Shown one piece after another: positions 34,432-46,800 of a stretch of 64,000 nucleotides of DNA. This DNA comes from Allodiplogaster sudhausi (Eukaryota > Nematoda > Chromadorea > Rhabditida > Diplogasteridae): contig CALZFC010000005.1 of NCBI GenBank assembly GCA_945643635.1, positions 1,082,501 to 1,146,500 of the forward strand. The letters run 5' to 3'. Each line of letters opens with the position of its first letter. Positions within the stretch are counted from its first letter, which is position 1. The position numbers and the translations under genes are program-made. The notes under the pieces were generated by a model. It was not told where the DNA came from. It ran no database searches and was given only the letters and a program-made list of their open reading frames with translations.

Positions 34432-34497
34432 CTCCCAGAGAAATTCGAATGTTGATGTAGTCTACTGCTTACATCCGCATTCGAATTTCTCTGGGAG
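34432..34497. repeat. 66 bp hairpin spanning the PHD gene stop codon
   Basis: CTCCCAGAGAAATTCGAATG is followed 26 bases later by its exact reverse complement. An inner stem (GATGTA/TACATC) leaves a 2x2 internal loop and a 10-base apical loop. On the minus strand one arm encodes LPEKFE of the PHD protein, the loop holds the TAG stop, and the other arm lies in the 3' UTR. Confidence 0.85.
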
Positions 34498-36524
34498 TTG
34501 TTGTGGAACATTGACAGGACCGAAGACACAGATGGAGTGGAACCAATCGTCACAGTCGTCGCATTGAATCTGCAACTCCAATCTTTCCATCCAAAGCATG
34601 CTCATTATGACAAAGGAGAACCCCCACTATTCTTCGTGCCAGGATTCTAACCGTTAATCCTTTTAAGAGGGAAGATAAAGGCAACTGACCCATTGAAGCA
34701 CGTCGCCTTTCGGTTTGGAGCAGAAGATGTAATCGCAGGGTTGGTCGTGCTCTTGAGTCATGGCGGCATGGGGGAGGGCGAGTCGGAGTGGCGGTGCTGC
34801 GAGGGCAGTCTCCTTCTTCTTCTGCCTCCCTCTTCCTGTCGATGGCAGCTTCAGCTTGACCACCTTCAGTTCCTTCTTTGTAGGGCTGCTCTGCAATTAT
34901 CGCCCTTGTTTTAGATCTTCTCACTCATAAACATGGATTGGTACTGCAAAATAGCAAGAAGGCTTTATAGAATAATCACCTTTTGATAAGCTTCCATCTT
35001 CTTGTGAACCTTTTCGACATGACTAAAGAAGTCGTCACTGTCAGAGTGAGAAGGAGAAGCCAGCGATATTCTCTGCTTCTTCTCCTTAATCTTGCTCTTC
35101 TTCTCTGGCGTCTCACCCTCATCATGAGTCTCTTCGTTGAATTGTCCGAGTACGTTATCTTGCTTCGCCCCATTGTCCTTTTTCTTCGTATCCTCAGCTG
35201 CTCTTCTCCTCGAGGTGGTCAAGGCGACCGTTGTTGGCCTCCTTCTCTCCACTCCCGCCGGTAAAACCTTGAATGAATTCACATCTCTGATCAATCTCTC
35301 CACCTCATCCAATTCTGTCAACAAAATTGTAAGTTATTCAACCGCTAATCAAAATGTTTTTGTGAATATAATTGAAGTCGCCAGATTGAACGCGTAATTT
35401 TTTAATAGATTAAATGTGTAAAATGCAGAGAAACCTTGTTCCTCTTGGTGGAACTTGGAGGAGGTTTGATGGTTGGCTGAGGAGAGATTGGCTTCCGTGA
35501 CGAATGCTTGGCCAAGGAGCGAGTGGCATTCTGCTGAAGGGCGAGGGCGCGATCCGGTGCTGAAATAGTGCCTACCTCTCGACTTGGGCCGGGGGGGGGG
35601 GGTTACAAATGGCATGTTTCAATGCCAGGCAGTGCTTAAATGCCCTCCCATCTTCATTATTATAGGAAGGATCCACCATCAAAACCGGCAACGCTATTTT
35701 ATCCTAAAATATTCCGAAAATCGGATGATTTCTAGTGTTTTTATGCACCTTTTGGGAGGGATCCTGGGTTTTCCAGGATAATTGTTCGGGAGGATCCCTG
35801 GTAAAAGTGAGCCCTACTTAAATACGGAAAACAGGCGGAGATGAATAGACAGTCCCTCATGACGAGAAGAGTTCTTCGAGGGAGGCAGAAGAGGAGAGGG
35901 AACTGACCTGAGTTGTCGCTCTTCGTGGGGGGAGAGGATAGGGGCGGTCTGAGAGCAGCGACTTCTTCTACCATCAATTCACGAAGAGTGAGAGCAGTAG
36001 AGGACACTCTGCTGCTACCGAGTGAGTTGCTGGTAGAAGAAGAGTCCACCCGGCGGAGACCCTGCAGGAGACATTCATCTTCAAAGTGGATAGGAGGGAG
36101 ATTGGACTGACATCTCTGATGGAAATGGGTGGAATCCCGTCTAGGATTCGACCATTTTGTTGCTGCTGATGTTGCATCTACAAAGAACATTCACTCATCT
36201 AGTCCGACTTGCAAAGAATACAGACGGAAACAGGCGATGATGAAATACCGTCAAAGAAAACGAATTTCATTCAAATGCAAGCTTTCGCTAAAATGTGGAA
36301 ATGATGAGAATTCAGACCTGGAATTGAGCGATTTGCTGTTGCAGTTGCGTGAAAAGAGCAGGGTTGACGTTCCACGTGGAAGTGGGGGTAGGATGGGGAG
36401 AGGAAGGCTGTTGCAGAGAAGAAGGGACGGGCAGGGTAGTGGAGTTTTGTTGTTGTTGTTGTTCTGCAGGGTGGGACTGGAGTCTGGACGGGGAGGGGTC
36501 TGCAGGTGGCTCGGATGACATCAC
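34462..36524 (-). CDS. PHD-finger protein with long disordered region
   Basis: Starting at ATG 36524 (MSSEPPADPSPSRLQSHPAE), exons encode a Pro/Gln/Ser-rich N-terminus (QQQQQ, QLQQQIAQF, MQHQQQQNGR), then VDSSSTSNSLGSSRVSS, ALALQQNATRSLAKHSSRKP and a basic/acidic stretch (KKSKIKEKKQ, SDSDDFFSHVEKVHKKMEAY). The C-terminus is a PHD zinc finger: CDYIFC-x13-QCDDCDDWFHSICV-FGP, ending FECGCKQ. PHD fingers of this type read histone H3 tails in chromatin complexes; the WFH-x-x-C core resembles those of KDM5 and related factors. The last Cys pair is C-x-C rather than the usual C-x2-C, and the protein stops two residues later. An acceptor 15 bases upstream of the ATG suggests trans-splicing. Exon borders in the middle are approximate. 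Confidence 0.75.
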
Positions 36525-36539
36525 TTATTTCGCTGCAAG

Positions 36540-37268
36540 ACGTCGGCATTGCATATGAAATTGAAACACTAATCACGCTTCTAAAAAAGACGTAATTTGC
36601 TTGCATTTACTTCACGGAAACAGCAGTTGGATAATTCGCAAAAGACAGAATGGAAATATACAGCAAAATAGAACGAAAAATATACTCAAATACTACGAAT
36701 CAATCGAAATCTTCAAGAACTGAAGACAATCTGACTAAATTGGATACTAACAAACGCATCGTCATCGGTGGCGCCAAAACTCACATCGATTAGTCTTACT
36801 GTAGCTGCAGGTGTCCAGAATGTCAAGGACGGTTTCATAAGTCTAGTTTTTGGCTTTTCAAGATTTGCAGTTTCCTCATTTCATCCAGCCATTTACTGTT
36901 ATTATTTTTGTGAATGCAGTTTTCTTATTCATCGTTCCTGATAGAATGAGCGAAATTTGAAATAAGGAAAAGTTCACTGGCTTTCATAATTACAATTATC
37001 ATAACTATGGGAGAGAAAGAGAGAGAATGAAAGGGAGAGAGAGGACAAGGTGAGAGAGAGAGAACGAGAAGTGAAGTAGAGAAAGAGAACGATATGGAGA
37101 GAAAACGAGGGTGAGTGACAGAGCGAGTGACGAGAGAGTTTGAACATGACGGAGAGAGAGGACGAGAGGGAGAGAGTGAACGAGATGGAGAGAGAAAACT
37201 ACTGAGGGAGAGAGAAAATGAGAGGTAGAAGGTGAACGAAAGGGAGAGGGAAAATGGGAGGGAGAGTG

Positions 37269-37299
<31 letters not shown>

Positions 37300-37660
37300 A
37301 CAAGAGGGAGAGAATGAGAGGTAGAGGGAGAAGAAGAGGTCACAGTAATGAGATGATCAGTCTCCCTTTTCTTACTTATTTGATTTAAACTGTTTATCCT
37401 CTTTACTTTTTCAGTATTGGTACCTCTAGTACTCCACTCTTTTATTTCCTTCCGTTTTACTTCCAATTGCATATTGCCTGTAAATTCGATTAGATGTAGC
37501 GAGAGAACGGTCCTTTCATAGTTCTTTATACGAGGAGGCTGTTGGAGCGGAGAGACCCGCTGAGACACCGAACATCACGAGAAACCGCATGATCTGGAAA
37601 AAATTATAGATAATACCGTAGTCTCATAATCGAACAAGCTTGAACAAAAATATATGTGAA
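36540..37660. other. Spacer with GA array
   Basis: AT-rich sequence to 37000, then a degenerate GA array (37010-37340). The short minus-strand frame MRFLVMFGVSAGL near 37520-37590 looks signal-peptide-like but ends after about 25 codons and has no visible partner exon. I do not call it. Confidence 0.4.
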
Positions 37661-37662
37661 AC

Positions 37663-39517
37663 CTATGCAGTGATGGCATCGCTGGAGTTGCCGAGAGAAG
37701 AGTGAGCCTCGTGCTCTTCCTCATCCTCTCCCTTCTCCTCCTCTTCTTCCTCGATCGGCCTGCGGCTGCTTCCTTCCCCGCTCTTCTCTTCGGCCGCAAA
37801 GCTAACTCGGCGGCTGCTCGGCTGCTGCAAAAAACCCGTTTGCACATATTGAGCTTTTTTTTAAAGAATATATTTTAAATAATAGTGTTCATTCCAAGCA
37901 AAGTGAACACTTGACAAAGACAGATCTGACTTGCTTGCCCTGAGGCTCAGCCAACTCAGTCGAGGCGCGACTCGGGCTGAGCATGGCCGAGAGAGAACCG
38001 GCCAGCTCGGCCGCCACTTCCGTCACGAAGACACACTCGGGCACGGCAACGAAAGAGATACTTTTATTGTTCTATTTTAAATTGCACAATACAATAGCTA
38101 ATTATAACAGTTTCGAATAAATGAACCATTGTCGATGAGTTCTGCCTGGGCGGCCTGCTTGACGTCCCTCTCAAGCATCGTGAGCTGCTCAGCGGACGAG
38201 CCCTCGAGACGACGGCGGACGACGGGAAGGACGGCTCCTTCGATCAGGGCGCGCAGGGGCAAGCCGTTCGGCGAGAGGCCGCGCTTAAATATAGCACCTT
38301 TGATCAGATATTCTCTGTGAAAAATGCACACCAAGAGGGCTCCGGCAAGAGAGGAAGACATGCGATCGTAAGGTTGGTCGTTACTGCGAAGAGAAGAACG
38401 GGCAGGACGCATCGCTGAGGAAGCTGGAGGGTGGCTTCTGAAAATTACTTTTTTTTTAAATTTGAAACAACAACAAGGGAGCTTTTAAAATTTCTTCATT
38501 TAGTAATGATGCGAACAACTATTCATGTCAGATTTGAGCCCCAAAACCAACTCGAACGGCGCAGAATTCTCTGCGACAACTTCTGAAGAAGGGCGGGCGC
38601 GGACATCACGGGATGGCTGTAATAAGAAAAAATGACTATTTACCAAAAAATATCTTTTAATTATTTTTAAGCAACCTCGGATTCCTGACGAGGCGTCGTC
38701 GTCTCGGCAGTTTTGATGAGAGAGTGGACTCGAGAGGAGGCAAGCAGAGTGCGAGAGAGCGAAGAAGAGGAGACAGAGCCGGCCTCCCACGCAGACATCT
38801 CTAAGCGATCTGTAAAAAAAAGATATTTATTGTTTATCCAGTCAGCAAGTCCAAGCAGTGCATTCATTCAACGGACGGCGATGGATCGACCGCCAGAGGA
38901 ACGGCTCGTCGCCAGGAATGAGCTCGAGACGAATTGAGAGTGTTTCGCAGCCGATCAGAATTTTCACGTGAAATTCGTTGAGGGGCTGGTCGGCTGGGAA
39001 GAAGAGCTGCAATTATTGCTTAAAAAAATAGTAAGGAAGACCTAAAAATTACCTCTATTTTTTGGACATGCTAACTATATGGAGAGAAAGCTCTTCTCGC
39101 CTGAATAAATCGACGGTCGCCCTGGCCGATGACGCCGCGCGCGTTGCGAGACTTCAACTGCTTCTTGAAGCGGCGACGGCAGTTGCAGCGCAGCTTGTAC
39201 GAGGAGGGCGAGGCTGCAAGACAATTTATTTTTTCCTTCTTAAAAAATAATTTTTTTTTTTTAATTCTATTTCTAATATAAAAGATTGCATTCAAACCTG
39301 CATCGCGGGCGTCGAGGTAAATCTCGCCCATCAACTTCTTCTTGCCCTCCTCCGTCACTGGCCAGAGCTGCACCACCGTGGAGACGCGTAGGCCGGACGC
39401 GAGGCGGACAACGTCGGAAGAGAAGGGCGAGGAGATAGAGAGGGGGCGAGGGAGCATGCGAAGGCGAGAGAAGGAGGAAGAGAGAGGCGAGGAGGTAGAG
39501 AGAAGGTGAGAGAGCAT
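37663..39517 (-). CDS. Unrecognised multi-exon gene
   Basis: A series of minus-strand exons has coding character. About 39294-39517 gives STVVQLWPVTEEGKKKLMGE then IYLDARDA. About 39106-39218 gives SYKLRCNCRRRFKKQLKSRN. About 38880-38998 gives LFFPADQPLNEFHVKILIGC. About 38683-38813 gives SAWEAGSVSSSSLSRTLLAS. Exons at about 38515-38620 and 38100-38412 follow. The last exon (37663-37825) ends RRVSFAAEEKSGEG, an acidic run and DAITA. The first two exons have alternating hydrophobic strands that could be a C2-like beta sandwich, but I cannot name a family. The exon ending RRFIQ (39106) appears to use a GC donor. Phases at 38.0-38.4 kb are unresolved. The 5' end abuts an MSP-flank repeat near 39590, so the gene may be truncated. 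Confidence 0.45.
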
Positions 39518-39589
39518 GCGAAGTGGAGAGCACGAGAGGAAGCGAGTGGACGAGCGCGCTTAGGCAACCGACTGCCTCTAGCGCATGGG

Positions 39590-39880
39590 ATGATAGTGAG
39601 GAAGCAGTGATTGAAGGCAGTGGAAAAGATTCGTTTACGATTTGCATTTAATGGAAAATACTTCAGAGTACATAGTATGTTGTTCGAAAAGTATTAAACC
39701 AATTAATTAGGCAAATATTGTATTTCTAGGAACGCGCACATCTGCAGATGAAATTTTTTTGAATCAGACAATTTTCTGCATTTTATTCAAACAAGTAAAT
39801 TGTGTAGCAAAAGATCCCCATTAAAACGGTATCAGAATATTATGCAATATAGCGACGAAGTTGCAAAAGAAAATGTTGAT
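39590..39880. repeat. MSP-locus flank repeat, copy 3
   Basis: Matches 9190-9480 downstream of the MSP gene (GAGGAAGCAGTGA, TGTTGTTCGAAAAGTATTAA, CAATTTTCTGCATTTT) and sits in the same orientation relative to the MSP relic at 39973-40078. Confidence 0.65.
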
Positions 39881-39972
39881 ATAAAAATCACCTGAAATTG
39901 AAAAAAAAATCATATTACTTTAGTTAGGATCGAGGAGACTTCGGATTACAGAAGGGAAGTAAGAGTATTCCC

Positions 39973-40078
39973 CTTGATGTGGTAGGTGTTCTTGTCGTCG
40001 TTGGGCGCGTTGAAGACGACCTTGGAATTGGATTGATTGTAAGTGGTGTTGTCGCCGGGAGGAATGGACTTATTACCA
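39973..40078 (-). pseudogene. MSP exon 1 relic
   Basis: Minus strand reads KSIPPGDN, then [20 protein letters not shown], matching exon 1 of the MSP gene at 10498-10596. The ATG is replaced (AAT AAG before TCC), a few codons are inserted after PPGDN, and the GT donor is deleted (AAG/GGGAAT where the other copy has AAG/GTTTGGAAT). Exons 2 and 3 are absent. A dead duplicate. Confidence 0.85.
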
Positions 40079-40084
40079 AAGATA

Positions 40085-40770
40085 TTCCGAAGCTATTTTG
40101 AATACCTTCAGTATTCCTAATACATAATTATTCTCCCTCTAGTGCCGCTCGGTCGGTCTGTTTCAATCTTCCATTTCCTTTGAGTTCTCTCCCTCTTTCC
40201 TATATCCTTTCTTTCCCTATCTCTCTTTACCGTCGCTACCTTGCTTTTTCGTCTACTCTTTCCTCCATCTCTAATTCATATTCTGCCATCATTCTTCTGC
40301 AACAACCACACTCGACATCTTATTTTAACTGTTTTATTCAGAACACTGCCTCATTTCAAAGGAACAAGCAGTTTAATCATCTGCTAGAAATCTAGTAACT
40401 GACACTAACAGAGGAAAAGAAGTAGTTACTATCTATTTGATATGCTTGTTACATAATGCTTGTTTTATTGCATATTACGGAACAAAAGCTCATAAAAGAG
40501 TGAAAGCATTCAGAGGAATGTAGTGCTCGTGAGTACGAAGAGAAGGCGAGAACCAGCGTAGCATACTTTTGTTCAACTGTTAGAATCCCCTTCTGCACCT
40601 AATATCCAAGTACATTTCTTTGCCTATCTTTTTTCTCTCGCTAATTCATCGACTGAAATTCTGTACACAATCCTACAACAAGATATCTAACTAGTCAGAG
40701 AACGAACGCTCTTCGAAGCTGCGTCTCCGAAATGTTCTCTGTCTCGCAATCGCCTTCAATCGTTCTTTCA

Positions 40771-40810
<40 letters not shown>

Positions 40811-40866
40811 TTCTCAGCTGTTTCTATCCCTCTCTCCTTTTCTCTCTTTCCTCTGACAATGACTTT
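40085..40866. other. Spacer
   Basis: T/C-rich stretches (40150-40280, CT array 40770-40840) without a supported gene. The FHA-gene 3' UTR probably starts at 40868 and runs downward. Confidence 0.4.
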
Positions 40867-40868
40867 CA

Positions 40869-43800
40869 CTAAAATCTGAATCTCGGCTGGAGAATGGGCG
40901 ATGGTGGCTTGGCAGTGGGTGACACGGCATTCGAAGCGGGCCGTGGAGGCGGCGGCTTGAACTGCACTGTCTGCACATGAAAATAACAAAATTATTAATT
41001 AAATGCTTATTAACATCAGCTAATCGAAGAATTGATCGGCAACCTTGACATGAAGCGGACTGCCGACGTGCGAGACGCGAAGCGGTCGCGTCGCGGCATT
41101 GATATGCGACTGGATGTGGCTGCTGAACGGCAGCTGAAAAGGCGAGAGACTCTCCAGCTGGCTATGATCTGATTTTCTCTTCCTCTTCTTTCACTCGATT
41201 TCGTCATTTTATATATTAAACTTGATTACCGTATTAATTGAAAATAAAAAAAAAATAAAGTGCTTACATCGACGAGCCCTTTCGGAGCATCAGTCCGATC
41301 GAGAAGATGTTCCTGCAGCAGAACGTTCAGTGGCTTCCTGAAAGTGCGCGAGGGTTTTTATTAGTCTCTCTTATCATGAATTCAAAAGAACCACCACTTA
41401 CCGCTATCCATCTTCTTAAGGAAAATGAGGCTGGAAAAGGAAAATGACGCTGGAACTGACTCTTCTTTTTCCTTCTGCCTTCGCCTCTCTGTTGTGGTGC
41501 TCTGCTTCTCTGCGCTCTCTTCATCTCTCTGTCTCTCTGCCTCTGCCTCCTCTTCTTTCTCGACAATGGTCTTCCTTCCGCTGTCTGCCGCATCGAATCT
41601 CTCGTGATCCTCTGCTTCCTCGTCCGCTTCGTTGCCAGCCTCTCCGATCTCCTCCAGTGCCAGTTCCATGGATTTTCGCAGACTTTCCGCAGTGTCCGCA
41701 GTCGATGCTCTCTTAGCATGTCGCTGAATTAGTCAAGATTTCACATGAAAATCGGCATTTACATAGATAATTTAAATACAAATATCTTCTTTTAATTAGC
41801 AAAGAAATGTTGCCTAAAAAAAGAGTTCGCAAGTCAATATCGTGCTAAAGAAGAAAAGAATCTTCTTCTGACCCTTCGCCGCTCACGCGCGGAAGGCGCG
41901 CTAGATGCTACGGACGCGGAGCGCATCTCGGCGCGGGCGGCCGCAGCCTGTGCAGCGTCGGCGATGGCGGCCAACTCCGCGGCGCGGCGGCGGCCTCTCT
42001 CCGCCACCCGCAGCAGATCTACGCCCTCTCCCGTCTCCTCTCCTTCTTCCTCCTCCGCATCTTCTCGAATGACGTCATCTTCCACTTGCACACGATACTG
42101 CTCCATGCCTAGCAGACCGCGCACGTACGCCGCGAGGCGGTAGAACTGCATAAATAGATTTTTATTATTTATGTACATACATACGTACATGCAGGAATTC
42201 TATGCTTTAATACCATAATCATCATGAAATTCCAAGAAGTGAAACCCCGAAGTGAGCACCTTGGACTCGGCGTCGTCGAGGCGCTGCTCGCTCGTTGCCG
42301 TTGGCGGGAGTTGAGGAGATTTGAAGACGTACAAGCTAGAAATTCGAAAGCAATGAATGTGGGTATCAATTGAAACTCAAATAGAAAGGAAAACAAAAGT
42401 AAACAAAATCATAAAATGTAAAAAAGAAATGAAATAGAACTTTGGGAGATGAAGCCGTCTCTCAATGTCCTGCCGTAACGCATGGAGCGTGTTCAGCTGC
42501 TCGTCTATTACGTCCAGCTCTCGTTCCGCACCCGAGACTACGCCTGAACTGCCTGAGCTTTTTCTCTGCTATCAATGCACGCATTATGAGAGGAAGATGT
42601 TGGTTATTAGCAATGAAAGGTCAGAATATATTATTATTAATAATCAATCGATGATAAGACACTCTTCACAAGCACAAAAAGCGAAAAGAATAAGACATTG
42701 CATGCTGGGCACTGACTAATCTCACTCTCGGTCTGACTGTGCTTCTCGAGTTCCTCGGCCGTCTGCCGGCTGCGGCCGTCCGGCTCGTCCTCCTTCTCCG
42801 CCTCCTCGCCGCCCTCGTCCAGATTCTCGTCTACGTGATCTGCGCCAGTTGGCATTCCGTCTGAAGAGTGTCCATCGTCGGCCTCTTCATCCTTGCCAGC
42901 CTCTTCCTCAACAACCTTTTCTGCCACAGATTCCTCTAGCTCGGGAATTCTTAGCAGAATCTCAACTGCTTCTTTGCCCTCCTCCGGCTCCTCTTGTCCT
43001 CTCGATTTCTCGTCAGTCTCTTCTTCCCGTTGAGCTGCTTCCTCCCCTTGTTGTTGCTGGTATTCTTTGTTTTCCGGTGTAGAGTCTTCGCTCTGTTCCA
43101 CCTTCTCCGCAGCACTTTCCTCTTCTTCTGCCCTTCCGCGAATAGCTTCATCCTTTGCAGTCTCCACAGCTATTGTTTCGTCCTGTTCATTTTTAGTGTG
43201 CTCTACAGCATGCTCTTCTGTTCCGGTGCTCTCTTCCACGCCCTCCTCTTCCTCTTCTTCGGCTATTCTCTCCATGCGATCTGGCGACGGCGCCTGTTGT
43301 TCTACGGGATGAGAAGGCTCTTCAGCTTCTTCCGAAATAAGAACAGTCGGTGACTGAAGACTGGTTTGCCGTGAGATGGCCGGAGTAGAAGGCGCAGACG
43401 CCGCGGTCTCCGCCGGCGCCGAAGCATTCGAGTGGCCGTCTGAGGAGTCGGCCCGAAGTGCCGTTTCATCTACATATTTCCGTTCTGTACTTTTTTGCGT
43501 TTCTAACTCAATATTCTCTCTACTCGTTTATACATTTCTACTACTATTTCTTCTTCACATCATTCGTGTCTAAATTTTCTATTCTATCATTCCATTATAT
43601 CCAGTGTGGCCACTTCAACTTATTGAACGGTGTAATTAATTATTATTAAGAAGTACTTACTTTCGCTCATTCTGCACAAGAAAGCTGGTTAGCGGACTTA
43701 TTTGTGTTTTTTATGTTTAAGTTATAAAAGGTTTTGCAAATCTCATTAAGCGGAAAAGAAGAGAAACCAGGCGAAACAGCGGTGCTGGTACTTCTTCTGA

Positions 43801-46800
43801 ATCGGAGCACGCCCTGGGACGCGTCGTGCAGCTTCTCCACTTCTTCCGCGAACTCCTCGGCTACGCGCTGCTTTTCCTGCATCAAGGAATCTTCTTTTTT
43901 GGCCAAAGTATTTATTTCCCTTTTTATTTTATTATGTATACCTCAACAGTTCGTTTATGCGAGTCATTGATGAAAAAAGGAACTAGTTGAGACCAAATTA
44001 ACGAGCAACAGATAGGATCATTCCATGTGATACAAATTTTTGACCTTTTTAAATTAATTTGTTGTACTAATGTAAGCAGTGTACTTGTAAATAATCAGTG
44101 ACATACGCTGAGTGCGGTGTCGAGTTGTTGCCTGAGCTCTTGGATGGTCGCCCGCGCTTCCTCCACTTCGGCCTCCCACTTGCTGCTCTCTTGTCGAAGA
44201 GCCTCCTGAAATGTTACAGTAACTCTGCATTGTTGCTTTGTAATTGAATATTATAATAATCATTAATAGCAAAATACATCATGTTTTTCATTGTCATGTA
44301 TTGCAAAACATCAGATTTGACCTATTGGAGTGAACAAGAATGAAAGCACCTGATGCGCGACAGAAGCTCGTTCGACATTGCGGCGCTCTTCGTCGAATAA
44401 CGCCTGAAGCTCATCCTAAATAAATTTAAAGGTAGAGTATATCATTTTAAAATGACTAAAATAAATTTCTCCAACCATCTCAAACTTTAGCAACTCGTTC
44501 TTCTTCTTCTCCTCTTCGGCCGCCGCCTGCAACTCGGCCATCACTTCGAGGTTCACTTCTAAATTGCGGAAAAGTTCTTTAGTCTTTTTATAGACGAGAT
44601 AGAAGAAGAGAGAATTTTTAAGCATTTGCTGGTAACCCAAAGATATGTAATTGAATTTAATTGACGGACCTCTCTGCAGCACTGGATTCGAATTGCTCCT
44701 CTGTCTTTTGGTTCTTCCTTCCGAAACGGTAGTCAGTGCTTCTGAAATCGGATGTCCTCCAACGCCACTTCGAGCGCTTAGCGCGGTCACCTAGAAAACA
44801 TTTATGGTTTAATGTGAAGTAACATCTTTCTTCTTATTCAATATATACGGTTACAAATTGCGAAAGAATTTTTTTTACTGCTTATTTTGTAGAACCAATG
44901 CGAATTGCTTTGTGACAAGCAGAAAGGCTATAGCACTTCTAAAAGCAGATACTACTTACAATGAGTAAAATGAATATCTATTAGGAGGGAACAAATCCAT
45001 AACCTCGTCCTCTCGCCTTCTCATCTCTAAGGCCGCTGTTCGGAGAAGGGGCGTAAGAGAGGGAGCGAGCCAGTGAGTAGACAGCCGGCCTTCCACGAAT
45101 GCGTTCTCAAAGGGAAATGGGGTACTTGCGTCGAACATTTCAATAGAGAAAGGTGAAGAGAGTATTTATTTATGTAAGAAATAAATAAAATTAGTTTCCC
45201 ACCTTCAGCAAATCGCATGCAATAAGCAGCCTCTCGCTGTTCAGGCCATTCACTCGAATCTGATCCTGGAGAATGAGGGACAGATTTTATTTCTTTCACC
45301 AGTCTCACTAATTCATACTTTCTTTTTTTTACCCTCTCTCTCTCTCGATCTCTCTGTGATTGACTAAATCTCTCCGCGACTTTGGAATCTGCATAAGTAC
45401 TTTTTCTCTATCATTACGGCAAGAATATCTAAACCGTGCTCAAGTTCTAGCACTCTCTCTCTGTCATTCTCTCTCATTGTCTCGCTCTCTCATTCTCTAA
45501 CCCCCAGCTGTCTGCTCCACGTAGTGAAGATGACACAAGCTCGAGCCGAGTCTCGAGCCACAACCATGGCATCTCGAACAATCGGCCACAACACATCCAA
45601 CTGGTTCGACAGCATCTACAGCGATTGCCTTTTTTCGTTTCCTTTTGTTAACGACAATTGTAAGCGAACGAGGGAATTCTAATACATATGTATATGTAGA
45701 ATAATCATAAATTATTGTGTTAGCCGTCTTCCTTTGATATTATCTAAATGAATAATCATAAATGCAATAGAATGCAAACCGCAATGGTCTCTCGCTTCTC
45801 GTCCCTGAACAGATCTCGAATATCGTGCGTATCTTTAGGAAAGCCGCGCGCCGATAGAAGATCTTCGCACGTCGACTCTACTTGCTGTTAAATAATCTGC
45901 CTTATTCATCGTTTCTAGTTTAATTATTGGAAAGAATAATTATATATTATCACTAGTCAAAAAATATAAATATAAATTAATAATATGTTCTAGATATAAG
46001 TGGTTGTTAGATAAAAAAAAAAGTAACAAATAAAAATGTTCGTAACCAGCATGCGAATGGCGAGAGGCTCGTCCATCGCCGTGACGAACGCTGCGAAAAT
46101 GTCGGCGTACTCGCGCTGCTTCCCGCTGATGGCGCTGAAGGAAAGGGTGTAACAGAGGAAATATATATAAAGTAGCATATATTTAATAAATATAAAAAAG
46201 AATTAAACAAGTTTTGACTAAAAAAAAAAGACCTTTCGCTGAATCGCCGAAGCTCGTCAGCGGTCGCGGCAACGAAAGAGCGGTACACTTCGTACTCAAA
46301 CGACGGCGAGCGAGGCTGCAAAGAATGTAGGTATGTAAATATGTCTATTAGTTAAATTTAGAGAGAATATGATTTTTTTTTCTAATCATGATAAGGGTGA
46401 GATATTGAGGAGATCTGAGGTAAAGGTTGAAAGCAAGATAACGAACTGATAAGTCGCCGTTGGCGTAGTCGTCAGGAGGCGGAGACTGCACTGCCGATAT
46501 GGACGTGCTCTGCTGTAGTAGATGATGGCTGGGCAGTTGAGGGGGCGGAGCGGAGGTGAGCAACTCTGGACAGAAAGTGTTTGTCAACTAGTAAAGACAC
46601 GGCCAATTTGTGGAGATCAGTGATAAGGTGTTCCACCGAAATTAGCAAGTTAACAAGAGACAAATGTGTGAGAAATAGAAAAATTATAAATAGGAAAAAG
46701 AGAAAAGTTCGTATGTACCTCTGAGACGGTCGTTCTCGCGGCGCGCTGCCCGCAGTGAGTCCTCGAGGGCGTCGCGGGAGCCTGCGACGCGAAGCAGTCG

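Noticed and set aside
34432..34497. lin-4-like microRNA
   Set aside because: The arm TCCCAGAGAAATTCG recalls the lin-4 start (UCCCUGAG), but the seed differs and the arm is coding sequence of the PHD protein, so homology to lin-4 is not supported.
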